From the NCBI RefSeq assembly GCF_000716875.1, contig NZ_JNWQ01000037.1, positions 1 to 62,633 on the forward strand: DNA of 62,633 bases, written 5' to 3'. The notes under the pieces were generated by a model. The model was not told the origin of the DNA. It did not search any database and worked only from the letters and a program-made list of their open reading frames with translations. This document shows, one piece after another, positions 17,455 to 26,059 of the stretch. The DNA comes from Streptomyces novaecaesareae (GTDB taxonomy: Bacteria > Actinomycetota > Actinomycetes > Streptomycetales > Streptomycetaceae). Both the position numbers and the translations under genes were made by a program. The stretch's first letter is position 1. Each line of letters starts with the position of its first letter.

Positions 17455-18822
17455 TCAGGGGTACGGGTGCGGAAGGAGGTTGGCGAAGCCGCCGTAGTCC
17501 GCGAACCGGCGATGGGCGGCGGGCGGGGCGCTGGGCAGCGGCAGGCTCAGGGTGTCCGGGGACCAGACCCGCATCACGGTGAAGCCCAGGTCGCGGATGT
17601 CCGGTGAGGTCAGGTCGCTCCAGTACAGCCGCTTGCCAGTGCGGCGGAAGCCGTCCACGACCTCCCGCACGATCTCGCGAGAGGACCGTGCGTCGTCCGC
17701 CGGAAGGTCGCTCGCGGGCAGGCGAACGCTGCGGGCGAACCGCTCCTCCACCTTCTGCGCCCCTTCGGGGCTCGCGTAGTAGCCGACGTTGGACTCCAGG
17801 TCGAACATGGTGTCCAGTCGCTCGTCGCTCGCCGCCAACTTGCCGTCGGCAGCATCCAACTGCGCTTGGAAGAACGACCAGTTCGCCAGCGCCTGGACGC
17901 CCACGGTCTCCAGGAGCGAGCGGTAGACGGCCCTCTGGAGGCTGCTGCCGCTGCCCAGGCCGACGCTCACCGCCGGGACCACACCTGCCGGCGAGCGCAG
18001 CAGGCAGGCCACCGTGAAGCCGGGAAGATCAGGGTTCGGCAGGTAGTGGAACTCGGGGGCGACCGTGCCCTGGTAGTGCCGGTTGATGAAGGCCTGAAGA
18101 GCTCCGAGCCGGTGGTCCGGTTCGATGAGCACGCTCGTCATCGTCCCGTGCCAGTGCCCGATGGCCGTGTCGATCTGAACGAGTTCGTGCAGCGCCCCGC
18201 TGAGCGCCGCCGTGGGAGAGGTGTGCGCGGCCGTGCCGGTGGTGACCGCGGACACCAGCCAGGGCTCCTCGGCGGCGGGGAGGTAGCCGAGCAGGAACTG
18301 CTGGGCCGGCACCAGGGCCTCGCTGTCCTCGGTCAGCGACGGCACGCGGATCCAGCCCATCGGGGCCGCCGGGTCGAAGGCCTGGTAGAGGAAGTCCTTC
18401 CTGGACAGCTGCGTGCGCTCGAAGAACGTGAACGCCTCGGCCTCCAGCACCGGCTCGCCTCGCCGGACCATCTCGGTGTGGCTGGCGATAGTGACGGGCA
18501 GACGGCCCTCGGCGATCACCGCGTGGCCGGCGTAGCGTTCGAGGGTCTCGCCGAGCACCCGGATGCGGCTTTCGAAGGGGACGAATCCGTACCCGCCGAT
18601 GTGGTACGAGCCGGGCTTGGGGGCGGGCCGGTCCTGCCACAGGTGCACGCCGGTCAACTCGGCGCCCTCCACGAACAGTCGCGGGGCGCGCAGGTGACGG
18701 TTGAAGCCGCCCATGGAGGTGATCAGGCCACACAGCCGGTTGTGCATCCGGGCCTGTAGGGACCACGCCCGCTCGTCCTCGTCGCGGAAGACGCGCGGTG
18801 CCAGGGTGGTTGCCTCACTCAT
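17455..18822 (-). CDS. YcaO-domain azoline-forming cyclodehydratase
   Basis: A 455-residue YcaO enzyme that uses ATP to turn Cys/Ser/Thr of the precursor into thiazolines and oxazolines. ATP/Mg-binding helices are seen as RIRVLGETLERYAG (about residues 85-98) and ALSGALHELVQID (about 206-218), with LLRSPAGVVPAVSVGLG later. The protein ends in LLPHPYP, a proline-rich tail like the PxPxP end that organises the active site in azole-forming YcaOs. It overlaps the leader-binding protein gene by 8 nt, so the two halves of the cyclodehydratase are separate polypeptides made together. Confidence 0.93.
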   Translation of the reverse strand: MSEATTLAPRVFRDEDERAWSLQARMHNRLCGLITSMGGFNRHLRAPRLFVEGAELTGVHLWQDRPAPKPGSYHIGGYGFVPFESRIRVLGETLERYAGHAVIAEGRLPVTIASHTEMVRRGEPVLEAEAFTFFERTQLSRKDFLYQAFDPAAPMGWIRVPSLTEDSEALVPAQQFLLGYLPAAEEPWLVSAVTTGTAAHTSPTAALSGALHELVQIDTAIGHWHGTMTSVLIEPDHRLGALQAFINRHYQGTVAPEFHYLPNPDLPGFTVACLLRSPAGVVPAVSVGLGSGSSLQRAVYRSLLETVGVQALANWSFFQAQLDAADGKLAASDERLDTMFDLESNVGYYASPEGAQKVEERFARSVRLPASDLPADDARSSREIVREVVDGFRRTGKRLYWSDLTSPDIRDLGFTVMRVWSPDTLSLPLPSAPPAAHRRFADYGGFANLLPHPYP

Positions 18823-19849
18823 TGATCCACGCCCTGGCGTCGAAGTACAGGCTGGAGTCGTCGCGCCCGCGCAGGGAGCCGCACGCCCGGCAGCCTGGCA
18901 GCCGGAGGAACTCGTGGTGGGCGATCTCCATGGTGGGCAGGTAGATCCCCAGGGTCTTGCCGATCGTGAAGGTGCTGCCGGTCTTGAGGAAGTTGACCGC
19001 CTCCAGCGCGGTGTGCCCGGCCAGCGTCGTCCGCAAAGCGGCGAGCATCGGCGGCGTGCCCGGGACCACCTGCCCCTCGGCCAGCGCGGTCTTGTATTTC
19101 AGGTAGCTCGCGCTCTCCCGCAGGTTCATGGTGACCCGGGTCTCGAAGCACTCGTAGCAGGGGGAGCTCTCCGGCACGATCGTCGGGCCGACGAAGAGGA
19201 ACGGTCCGTCGATGGCCGCATGCGTCCACGGCACGCCGAGTTCCAGAGCGATCCGGTTGAACACCTGGGACTGGACGGGGTTGACCGTCTGCTGCGCCCA
19301 CACGACGTAGGCGCCACGCAACTGCGCGAACCGCTCGGCCAGTTCGGCCAAGCGCAGGCCGTCGTGCAGCATCGCCGGGTCCGTGGCGGCGAGGTCGCGG
19401 GCCAGGGCGTCCTCGGGTCCGATCCGTTCGATCTTGGCGACCTGGGCGTCCTCGAGCAGCCCGGCGATCCCGTCGGTGAGCGCGGGGTCGCCGATCAGCA
19501 CCGCGCGGTCGGTCTGCTGGCGGGCCCCGTCGTCGACCCGGAGGGCGCTGACGTGATCGAGGTACGCGTCAAGCGCGTTCGTGGAGCCCCACTCGAGGGC
19601 GTCGAGCGTGCGCAGGTGATCGACGACGGCCTCGACGGTCGACCGTGAGACCCCGTGGGCGCGGGCGAGATCGCGGTGGCTGGTGGTGCCGTCGAGGCCG
19701 GCGATGAGGCCGAACAGCTTTCCCTTGCCGGACTCGTCCGTGATCGTGAACGACTTCGGGTTCCATACTCCGACCCGCAGCTCCACGACATCGGGGCTGT
19801 GGCCGATCACTGTCATCGCGCGCTTGAGACGCGCCTCCGCTTCTGGCAT
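18815..19849 (-). CDS. Ocin-ThiF/E1-like leader-peptide-binding protein (cyclodehydratase C protein)
   Basis: A 344-residue E1-like protein that recognises the precursor leader and delivers it to the YcaO. The N-terminal 90 residues form a winged-helix leader-binding (RRE-like) region (FGLIAGLDGTTSHRDLARAHGVS). The E1-like part follows. Two CxxC pairs, C231/C234 (PCYECF) and C320/C323 (GCRACG), would hold structural zinc. No adenylation residues are expected in this family. It is 39 bp downstream of the dehydrogenase gene. Confidence 0.9.
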   Translation of the reverse strand: MPEAEARLKRAMTVIGHSPDVVELRVGVWNPKSFTITDESGKGKLFGLIAGLDGTTSHRDLARAHGVSRSTVEAVVDHLRTLDALEWGSTNALDAYLDHVSALRVDDGARQQTDRAVLIGDPALTDGIAGLLEDAQVAKIERIGPEDALARDLAATDPAMLHDGLRLAELAERFAQLRGAYVVWAQQTVNPVQSQVFNRIALELGVPWTHAAIDGPFLFVGPTIVPESSPCYECFETRVTMNLRESASYLKYKTALAEGQVVPGTPPMLAALRTTLAGHTALEAVNFLKTGSTFTIGKTLGIYLPTMEIAHHEFLRLPGCRACGSLRGRDDSSLYFDARAWINE

Positions 19850-19888
19850 CGGGACTCCATGGTGGGTGAATTGGTCTTCGGTCAGGGG

Positions 19889-20821
19889 CTACTGGGCGAC
19901 GGCGCCGAGGAGCACGAGGTGGACGACGGCTCGGAACACGCCGTCGATGCCCAGTGCCCGGTGGGTCTCGTCGTCGAAGTAGCCGGAGTAGTCCAGGCTG
20001 CCGGCTTCGAGCGCGGTGGCCGTGAGGTGGACGTTCTGGGAGATCGCCCCGGTCTCGTGCAGCAGGAAGCGCATGCCGCGCGGGCCGTACTTCCGCATCG
20101 AGCGCCAGGGGCTCCCCACGAAGAGAAGAACCGCCGAGGCGGAGGCAGTCAGCCCGCCGGGGCCCTGATCGGCGCACGAGTCGAGCAGCGGCTGCAGGGT
20201 GTCCGCGCCGGCCCACAACTCCAGTGCGTCCTCGTGGGGAAGGTAACGGTATACACCGCGCGCAAGACCGGTGACATCCAGGGCCGCGACCCACAGTTCC
20301 ACCGGGTACAGGCCGCCGGCGCTCGGAGCGGTCCGCAGACGCAGCACCGCCTCGCCGCCGCCGTCGAGCGGTGCGAGGACCTCCGCGGTCTCGGAGTTGC
20401 CGTAGCGCAGCAGGGTCGCGACCTGTTCCAATGAGAGCGGTCCCCTCGCGAACTGCCGGGCGCTGCGCCTGGTTGCGATCGCGTCTGCCAGGTCCGCCGC
20501 CGGTGGCTGTGCTTCGGGCAGGGCGATGCGTTTCGAGCCATCCCCAGGGTTCTTAGAGGACTGGGCCAGTGCGATGGCGACGGGATCGGAGAAGTAGTGG
20601 GCGACGGAGAGCTGCGTTTCCCTGTCGTGCCGGACATTCCTGCTGGCTATGAGGAATTCCTCGGCGGTACGCGGGAACACATTCGCACTCGACAGGTTGT
20701 CGAACCGCAACGGGTGCGTTCGCAGTCCGACAGAGCGGATACCGGAGCTGACCTCGCGGGTTTCTGTCGTTATCAGGGAATCGCGTACCCCGGAGGCGGC
20801 GCCCGGAGAAGTATCAGACAA
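19889..20821 (-). CDS. SagB/ThcOx-type FMN dehydrogenase (azoline to azole)
   Basis: A 310-residue nitroreductase-fold flavoenzyme that oxidises azolines to aromatic azoles. Signature segments are ATRRSARQF (residues 116-124), APSAGGLYPVELW (165-177), FLLHETGAISQNVHLTATAL and DDETHRALGID. Start is TTG at 20821, with AAAGGTGA nine bases upstream. It is the first biosynthetic gene after the precursor, separated from it by a strong hairpin. Confidence 0.93.
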   Translation of the reverse strand: MSDTSPGAASGVRDSLITTETREVSSGIRSVGLRTHPLRFDNLSSANVFPRTAEEFLIASRNVRHDRETQLSVAHYFSDPVAIALAQSSKNPGDGSKRIALPEAQPPAADLADAIATRRSARQFARGPLSLEQVATLLRYGNSETAEVLAPLDGGGEAVLRLRTAPSAGGLYPVELWVAALDVTGLARGVYRYLPHEDALELWAGADTLQPLLDSCADQGPGGLTASASAVLLFVGSPWRSMRKYGPRGMRFLLHETGAISQNVHLTATALEAGSLDYSGYFDDETHRALGIDGVFRAVVHLVLLGAVAQ

Positions 20822-20893
20822 TCGGGATCACCTTTCGGTTGCCGGCCGGGTGCGACTGACGTCAGGCCGGGCTGATTAAAGGATTCGGGGATG

Positions 20894-20924
20894 GCCGAGC
20901 AGGCCGGGCCCTGGCCTGCTCGGC
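20894..20924 (-). terminator. Attenuator hairpin between precursor and dehydrogenase
   Basis: Perfect 12-bp arms GCCGAGCAGGCC and GGCCTGCTCGGC around a 7-base loop, 23 bp after the precursor stop. No U tract. Such hairpins let the precursor be transcribed in excess over its modifying enzymes. Confidence 0.75.
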
Positions 20925-20947
20925 TTACCTCACCCGGCTGGGCCGGA

Positions 20948-21082
20948 TCAGCTCTCGCGGACGATCGCGGCCGAGCAGCAGCAGGTGCCCGGAATCACGA
21001 TCTCCTCGTCACGCCCACCAGTGAGGGTGACCTGCGCCGTGGCGTTGCGGTGCTCGACCATGGCCTGAGAACGAAGCTCCAT
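20948..21082 (-). CDS. Azole-modified RiPP precursor peptide (44 residues)
   Basis: A short gene not found by ordinary length cut-offs. ATG at 21082 is preceded by a near-perfect AAGGAGGTGA (21088-21097). The 44-residue product starts MELRSQAMVEHRNATAQV, has an acidic stretch GGRDEEIVIPG, and ends TCCCSAAIVRES. It is the only peptide upstream of the SagB/ThiF-like/YcaO genes and on their strand. The likely core is T33-C34-C35-C36-S37 and following residues, giving up to four or five adjacent azole rings. The leader is short and has little Gly-Gly or Ala cleavage signal; IPG before Thr33 is a possible cut. I do not recognise this core from described azole peptides. Confidence 0.85.
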   Translation of the reverse strand: MELRSQAMVEHRNATAQVTLTGGRDEEIVIPGTCCCSAAIVRES

Positions 21083-21479
21083 TTGTTTCACCTCCTTGTG
21101 GCGGAAACATCGGCCTGACGGCCTGTCCAGAGGAAACGGCTACCATGGGATGCGCCCGTAAACGGAATCCCTGATTCGGCGAGCCGCGTTCCTGGGCGAT
21201 CAGTCCTTCGCGGACCGCCCGGAATGACTCTCTAACGAACGCAGGTTGTGGTCAACGGGCTATGAACAACATGTGCGAATCGAAGATCATTCGAATGCAT
21301 ACGCTGACCTGCACTCGACTGGTCGTGATAGACGAATAGCTGTGGCATCGCGCGGTCAGGCCTGCGTGCCGGCCCGGATCGCCCAGCTCGGGACTTCCAG
21401 CCCTTGATCGGCATGCGCCTGCAGCTCACCGCACTCGAACCGTCCGGTTCCCCCGCGCTCTCAGACGAAGGAGACTCAG
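21083..21479. promoter_or_regulatory. Divergent promoter region of the azole cluster
   Basis: 397 bases between the precursor (minus) and the P450 (plus) genes. The segment 21230-21350 is distinctly AT-richer than the rest and should hold promoters for both transcription units. No TetR-type CTAAC/GTTAG dyad is visible here, although CTAACG occurs at 21232. Confidence 0.5.
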
Positions 21480-22700
21480 ATGGCCTCGCCTGTCCCCGTG
21501 CTACCGCAACCGTTCCGGAAGGAGTTCGCCGCAGCGCCGTACGTCGCGTACCGCCGCCTTATCGAGGCCGGGCCGATCCACCAACTGGAGGTCGCTCCTG
21601 GCCTTTTGGCCTGGGTAGTCTGTGGCTACGAGGAGTCTCGCGCACTCCTGATCGACCGCAGGCTGAGCATCGAACCAGCCTCCACCACCTCGGAAGTCCG
21701 CGGGGTGCTGCTGTCCCTGGCCACGGAGGAGAAGCAGTCGCTGTACGGCCGTCATCTGCTGGCGACCGACCCGCCGGACCACACCCGCATGCGCAAGGTC
21801 ATGTCGGCCGCTCTGACGGCCCGTCGGCTGCGATCGCTGGAGACCCGCGTCCAGGAGATCACCGACACGCTACTCAACGATCTCGCCGACCGTGAGCGCG
21901 CCGACCTCCTCACCGACTTCGCTCTCCCGCTAACGATCCTGGTCCTGGTCGAGCTCATCGGCCTTCCCGCCGACGGGGCCCTCCTGTTCGGCGATCTCGG
22001 GCTGCAGGTTCTGCGCGGCGACGCGGAGCACGACGACGTCTTCCTCCAGGTCATCCAGTCGCTAGCAGCGTACCTCGGCGACCTCATAGCCGATCCGCAG
22101 GCCGTCTCCCCCGATGGGCTCATGGCGCTGCTGCTCGCCGCGGAGAGGCGCATGGAGATCTCGACCGACGAGCTCAACTCCCTGCTCTTCCAGCTCTTCT
22201 TCGCCGGCCACGAGAGCACCGGCTACTTCATCGCCAACGCGATCGCCACCCTCCTGCAGCACCCCACCGAGCTGGCCCGGCTGCGGCAGAACCCCGACCT
22301 GATCGACGGCGCACTCGAGGAACTCCTGCGGTTCGAAGGCTCGGTCAAGTCCGCCACCTGGCGCTTCCCCACCGAGCCGATCGAGGTCGCAGGCGCTCTC
22401 ATACCGGCCGGAGATCCCGTGCTCGTGCTCTTCGGCGCGGCGAACCGCGACCCGCGGCAGTTCGACCACCCAGACCGGCTCGACCTCGGCCGCGCCTCCA
22501 CCGGACACCTGTCCTTCGGCCACGGCGCGCACCACTGCCTGGGCCACGCCCTCGGGCGGATGGAAGCGAAGATCGCCGTACTCTCGCTCTTCTCCCGCTT
22601 CCCGGACGTGCAGTTGAACGGCCCGTACGAGGAACTCCCCTGGCGGCACAACATGGTGATGCGAGGCATGAGCCGACTCCCGGTCGTGCTATCCCGCTGA
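21480..22700 (+). CDS. Cytochrome P450
   Basis: A 406-residue soluble bacterial P450. I-helix LFFAGHEST (about residue 240) holds the oxygen-activating AG-x-E-x-T variant. The ExxR motif is EELLR (about 280). Heme ligand is C353 in FGHGAHHCLG. Start is ATG at 21480 after GAAGGAGA. It begins the divergent arm of the azole cluster with the methyltransferase, so it probably oxidises the modified peptide. A partner ferredoxin is not encoded nearby. Confidence 0.95.
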   Translation: MASPVPVLPQPFRKEFAAAPYVAYRRLIEAGPIHQLEVAPGLLAWVVCGYEESRALLIDRRLSIEPASTTSEVRGVLLSLATEEKQSLYGRHLLATDPPDHTRMRKVMSAALTARRLRSLETRVQEITDTLLNDLADRERADLLTDFALPLTILVLVELIGLPADGALLFGDLGLQVLRGDAEHDDVFLQVIQSLAAYLGDLIADPQAVSPDGLMALLLAAERRMEISTDELNSLLFQLFFAGHESTGYFIANAIATLLQHPTELARLRQNPDLIDGALEELLRFEGSVKSATWRFPTEPIEVAGALIPAGDPVLVLFGAANRDPRQFDHPDRLDLGRASTGHLSFGHGAHHCLGHALGRMEAKIAVLSLFSRFPDVQLNGPYEELPWRHNMVMRGMSRLPVVLSR

Positions 22701-22828
22701 CCGCAACCCGAGGGCGGACACGCCCGTACGCCCCGCGCGGCCGAGCACCCAAGCCGCCCCAACCAGCCATCAACGCGAGCCCACCTATGCAACGCGTAGC
22801 GGAAGCTCGACGCACTCAGGGAGTCACC

Positions 22829-23896
22829 GTGCCCGCACACCAGGACACCAACCCGGCTACCCCGGCCGACCTGCTCTTCCCCGCCTGGATGCCACCGCAT
22901 CTGCGCCTGATGCAACTCATCGCAGCCAAGTGGATCACCCAACCACTGCTCGCCCTGACCCACCTCGGAGTGGCCGACCTACTCCAGGGCGGCCCCCGCA
23001 TGGTCGAGGACCTCGCGCAGGACTGCGGCGTACTCACGGATCCGCTCCGCCGTTGCCTGCGCGCCGCAGCCGGCGTTGGCGTCTTTTCGGAAATGGAAGA
23101 TGGCCGCTTCACCATCACCCCCATGGCACACCACCTGAGCAGCGGCGTGGACCTCAGCCTGCGCGACCTCACCCTGCTGCTCGGATCGGAGCCCACCACC
23201 CGATCGTTCGCCGGCATACTGGACGTGCTCAAGACGGGCCAGCCCAGCTTCCAGAACGCCAACGGTACGGCGTTCTTCGACTACCTCGACCAATCACCCG
23301 AGCTGGGCACCATCTACCAGGGGGCCTGGGCGCCGCTCACTGCGGGGGTGGGGCAAGCTCTGCTCAAGACCGTCGACTTCGCCCAGTTCGGCACAGTGGC
23401 AGACCTCGGCGGCGGCAACGGCACCCTTCTCCGAGCGATCCTCGACGCCCACCCGTCGCTGAAGGGCATCCTCATGGATCGCCCCAAGGTGCTGGAAGGA
23501 GCCCATCCCGACCTGACGCAGGGCAAACTGGCGCAGAGGGTCGAACTCTTCGCCGGAGCACTGCCTCAGGACATCCCGACTCAGGCGGACGCCTACCTGG
23601 TCAAGAACACCCTGCACTGCTTCGACGAAACGGTGGCCGCCGAGACCCTGCTGAGCATCCACGCAGCCATCGGCGACCGGAAGGACGCCCGGCTCTTCCT
23701 CATCGAGTCCGTGATCACCCCGGGCAACGAGTACGACTTTGGACGCTTCGTCGACATCGAGGTCATGGTGAACTGTGGAGGACGCGTCCACACGCTGCCC
23801 GAGTGGGAGAAGCTCCTCGACACGTACGGCTTCGTGCTCGACGACGCCAAGAGCCTGCTACCGCCTCAGTGGCTACTCACCGCCCGTCCGAAGTGA
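22829..23896 (+). CDS. SAM-dependent O-methyltransferase (dimerising class)
   Basis: A 355-residue methyltransferase of the hydroxyneurosporene/carminomycin O-methyltransferase type. An N-terminal dimerisation helix bundle (MQLIAAKWITQPLLALTHLGVADLL) is followed by a Rossmann fold with VADLGGGNGTLLRAIL (SAM site, from about residue 190) and AYLVKNTLHCFDE. GTG at 22829 follows CAGGGAG and is preferred to ATG at 22787. It is the second gene after the P450 and could methylate a hydroxyl that the P450 or flavin enzyme introduces. Confidence 0.88.
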   Translation: MPAHQDTNPATPADLLFPAWMPPHLRLMQLIAAKWITQPLLALTHLGVADLLQGGPRMVEDLAQDCGVLTDPLRRCLRAAAGVGVFSEMEDGRFTITPMAHHLSSGVDLSLRDLTLLLGSEPTTRSFAGILDVLKTGQPSFQNANGTAFFDYLDQSPELGTIYQGAWAPLTAGVGQALLKTVDFAQFGTVADLGGGNGTLLRAILDAHPSLKGILMDRPKVLEGAHPDLTQGKLAQRVELFAGALPQDIPTQADAYLVKNTLHCFDETVAAETLLSIHAAIGDRKDARLFLIESVITPGNEYDFGRFVDIEVMVNCGGRVHTLPEWEKLLDTYGFVLDDAKSLLPPQWLLTARPK

Positions 23897-23929
23897 GCCT
23901 CTGAAACTTCAGACGGATACGCAGATCAG

Positions 23930-23964
23930 CCCCTTCGGTACGACCTACCGAAGGGGCCGATTTT
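23930..23964 (+). terminator. Rho-independent terminator after the methyltransferase gene
   Basis: Arms CCCCTTCGGTA and TACCGAAGGGG around a 5-base loop, followed shortly by TTTT. It lies 33 bp past the stop codon and closes the P450/methyltransferase unit. Confidence 0.85.
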
Positions 23965-24090
23965 CATAAGGAAAGAGTGGCAACCGGGAGTACCGCTCCT
24001 GTCGAAAGTGACTTCGTCCTGCTTGCAAGACAAGGCCTGGTCGCTACAGGCGAGCTGAAGCAACCAGGCCGAGGTCCCGATGCGGGGCTG

Positions 24091-24487
24091 TCATTCGATC
24101 ACGGGCGGGTTGACGGTGTCGTTGGTCTGCCAGGTCTCCTCGTCCTCGACGAGGGGACCTGGCGTTTGCCGCCCTTCTTGTCTTTCTTCTGGCTCCGTGG
24201 GCCCCGGGCATACCGTCCATGCCGTTGAAGCCAAGACGGTTGCGACCAAGACCGGTGCCGCCCTCGGTGAACGCTCGACCGCTGGCACCGCCCGAGTGAG
24301 CACCCCCTACCGTCCCGCCGGAGCGGCGGACCAGCCCGGTGGACTTGCCGCCCGTGCCGACATTCCCGCCGGCACCGCCGAGGCCACCAGGGGCATGCCC
24401 GCCGCCGAAGCCACCACCGACACCCTGTCCCGACGCCCCAGCGCCCCCGCAGCCTGCACTAGCGCCACCGAAGCCGCCGCCACCCAC
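24091..24487 (-). pseudogene. Decayed Gly-rich ESX/type VII-associated protein fragment
   Basis: Read on the minus strand, one frame gives a Gly-rich run (GGAGGNVGTGGKSTGLVRR ... GFNGMDGMPGAHGA), a second gives RSQKKDKKGGKR, and a third ends LVEDEETWQTNDTVNPPVIE before a stop. Pieced together these resemble the C-terminal tail of the Gly-rich WXG100/PPE-like proteins encoded beside streptomycete ESX loci, broken by at least two frameshifts and lacking its start. It lies at the end of element 2, next to the att copy, where decayed cargo is expected. The family match is from memory of tail patterns. Confidence 0.45.
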
Positions 24488-24805
24488 CGGGCAGTCGTCG
24501 TGGGCGGCGACCAGCTATCGAGCCCGGTGCCAGGCGAGGTGGGCAGCTGGCCGCCTGACTTCAGAAACGGGTCTGTCGGCGCGCACTTGATCGACGGAAT
24601 GAAGTGTCAAGTGCAAACGTCTTAGCCAGAATCGGCGATCACAATGGGCAACCATCAATCCCATTTTGGCGATAGACAGATCGGACATACAGGAAGGATG
24701 CGTGCATACGGTCACCAGTGCACAACGCCGAGCAGCATCAGGTCCCGGCGCAGGACCGTGAAACCGTGAGACGAATGTGAGAAGCAGGCCCCGGAGAACG
24801 CCGAA

Positions 24806-24835
24806 GGCCGCTTCCTCACGAAGGAGGAAACGGCC
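24806..24835 (-). terminator. Terminator-like hairpin next to att copy 2
   Basis: GGCCGCTTCCT pairs with AGGAGGAAACGGCC. It has the same position and same outer GGCCG/CGGCC arms as the hairpins beside the other tRNA-Pro fragments. Confidence 0.55.
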
Positions 24836-24867
24836 CCTGACCTGCGACAATGGAGTTGAACTCCAGT

Positions 24868-24910
24868 CGGGACGACAGGATTTGAACCTGCGACCCCTTG
24901 ACCCCCAGTC
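24868..24910 (-). repeat. att: Attachment site: 43-bp copy of the tRNA-Pro(GGG) 3' end
   Basis: Identical over 43 bases to the 3' part of the tRNA-Pro gene, two bases longer than copy 1. It marks the right end of the azole-peptide element and the left end of the short element 3. Confidence 0.92.
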
Positions 24911-25195
24911 GCCCGGGGATGTATATCGCTGCACGTCAGGTGGTAGACAGCCCACGCTGTTCGTTCATGAGCAGGTGCCTCGGAGACAGCGGCGCGCAAC
25001 GCGTGGTCCCCGGCGAGTCCCCGAATCCAGTCCCCAATCCGCACCTGTCCTCAGCCAGGCTTCGCCGGGGAATGAACGACAACGGGGCACGTGTGGGACC
25101 TGCTCGCACATATCTCGACCGTGATCGGTCAACTCAGCGTGCGGGCGCCAACCGAGAGGGACGATACGACCGTTGAGGACTGAGGAGGATGGCCC

Positions 25196-26059
25196 GTGGA
25201 CGGCACAGGAACCCCTATGGAGCGCATGCGTTCGCTGGATCACCTCAGTCCCCTGGAGGCCGCGAAGGCATGGGGCATCCCCAGGCCGGCGCTGAAGAAC
25301 GCTGCGGAGCAGATCCGCCAGATCCGGGCGGGAACGGACCGTTCGCTGGCCCGTGACAGGCCACGCTGTCCCGAACCGGTCGCTTCGTTCTACGGTTTCC
25401 CCTGCAAGGTCCCGGTCGAACCCGGGATGGACGTCTGTTACCAGCACCGGCGCGTGAAGGCCAACCCAGGCGGGGACGTGACCTCCTATGCTCTGGCGGC
25501 CGTGCAGGCCCATGCGAGTTGGGAGGAACTGCGCGAGAGCATCCGGAGCCTGGACAAACGCGCGCTGCAGACCGAGCGCCTGCGGCTCTTCCGCGCTTTC
25601 GAGGCCAAGGCCCCGATGACCGAGGAGGACTACCGGCTCGCCTCTCTGCTCCTGCCCTCCGAGGATCCGGCCACACAGGCCCGGCGCGCTCTGGGCCTGC
25701 CCGGACCCAACGACGGAATCGGCGACGCTGCCCGCCTACGAGGACTCGGTGTACTCCTCGCCGCGGCGGAGGCTGCCGCCCTCGACCTACCCACCGCACT
25801 GCCCGAGCCGAAGAGCAAGCCCAAGACTCCGCCGAGCAACGGCAAGGCCAAGAGCGACGGCCCCCTGCTGTACTCCATCACCGAGGCTGCGAAGCGCCTC
25901 GGTGTGGGCTTGGCCTGGCTACGCTCGGAGTCGGCCGTCGGCCGCGTGCCACACCGGGAGATCGGCAGCCATCGCATGTTCAGCGAGGACGATCTGGCCC
26001 AGATCATCAAGGACGCGTACCGGCCCAGCAACGGAAGGACCCGCGGTAGGCGCTGGTGA
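25196..26059 (+). CDS. Protein with C-terminal Xis/MerR-like helix-turn-helix
   Basis: A 287-residue protein. Residues 228-275 (YSITEAAKRLGVGLAWLRSESAVGRVPHREIGSHRMFSEDDLAQI) form an excisionase-type winged helix. The N-terminal part is helical, with three Cys (CPEP, PCKVP, VCYQHRRV) that could bind a metal; a Pro/Lys linker at about 200-225 joins the halves. Start is GTG at 25196 after GAGGAGGA. It is the only gene of the 1.5-kb segment between two att copies, so a role in excision or plasmid-like replication is plausible, but the N-terminal domain is not recognised. Confidence 0.75.
   Translation: MDGTGTPMERMRSLDHLSPLEAAKAWGIPRPALKNAAEQIRQIRAGTDRSLARDRPRCPEPVASFYGFPCKVPVEPGMDVCYQHRRVKANPGGDVTSYALAAVQAHASWEELRESIRSLDKRALQTERLRLFRAFEAKAPMTEEDYRLASLLLPSEDPATQARRALGLPGPNDGIGDAARLRGLGVLLAAAEAAALDLPTALPEPKSKPKTPPSNGKAKSDGPLLYSITEAAKRLGVGLAWLRSESAVGRVPHREIGSHRMFSEDDLAQIIKDAYRPSNGRTRGRRW

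Noticed and set aside
23977..24228. 83-residue plus-strand frame
   Set aside because: Opposite strand to the decayed Gly-rich fragment, with no ribosome site; a shadow.
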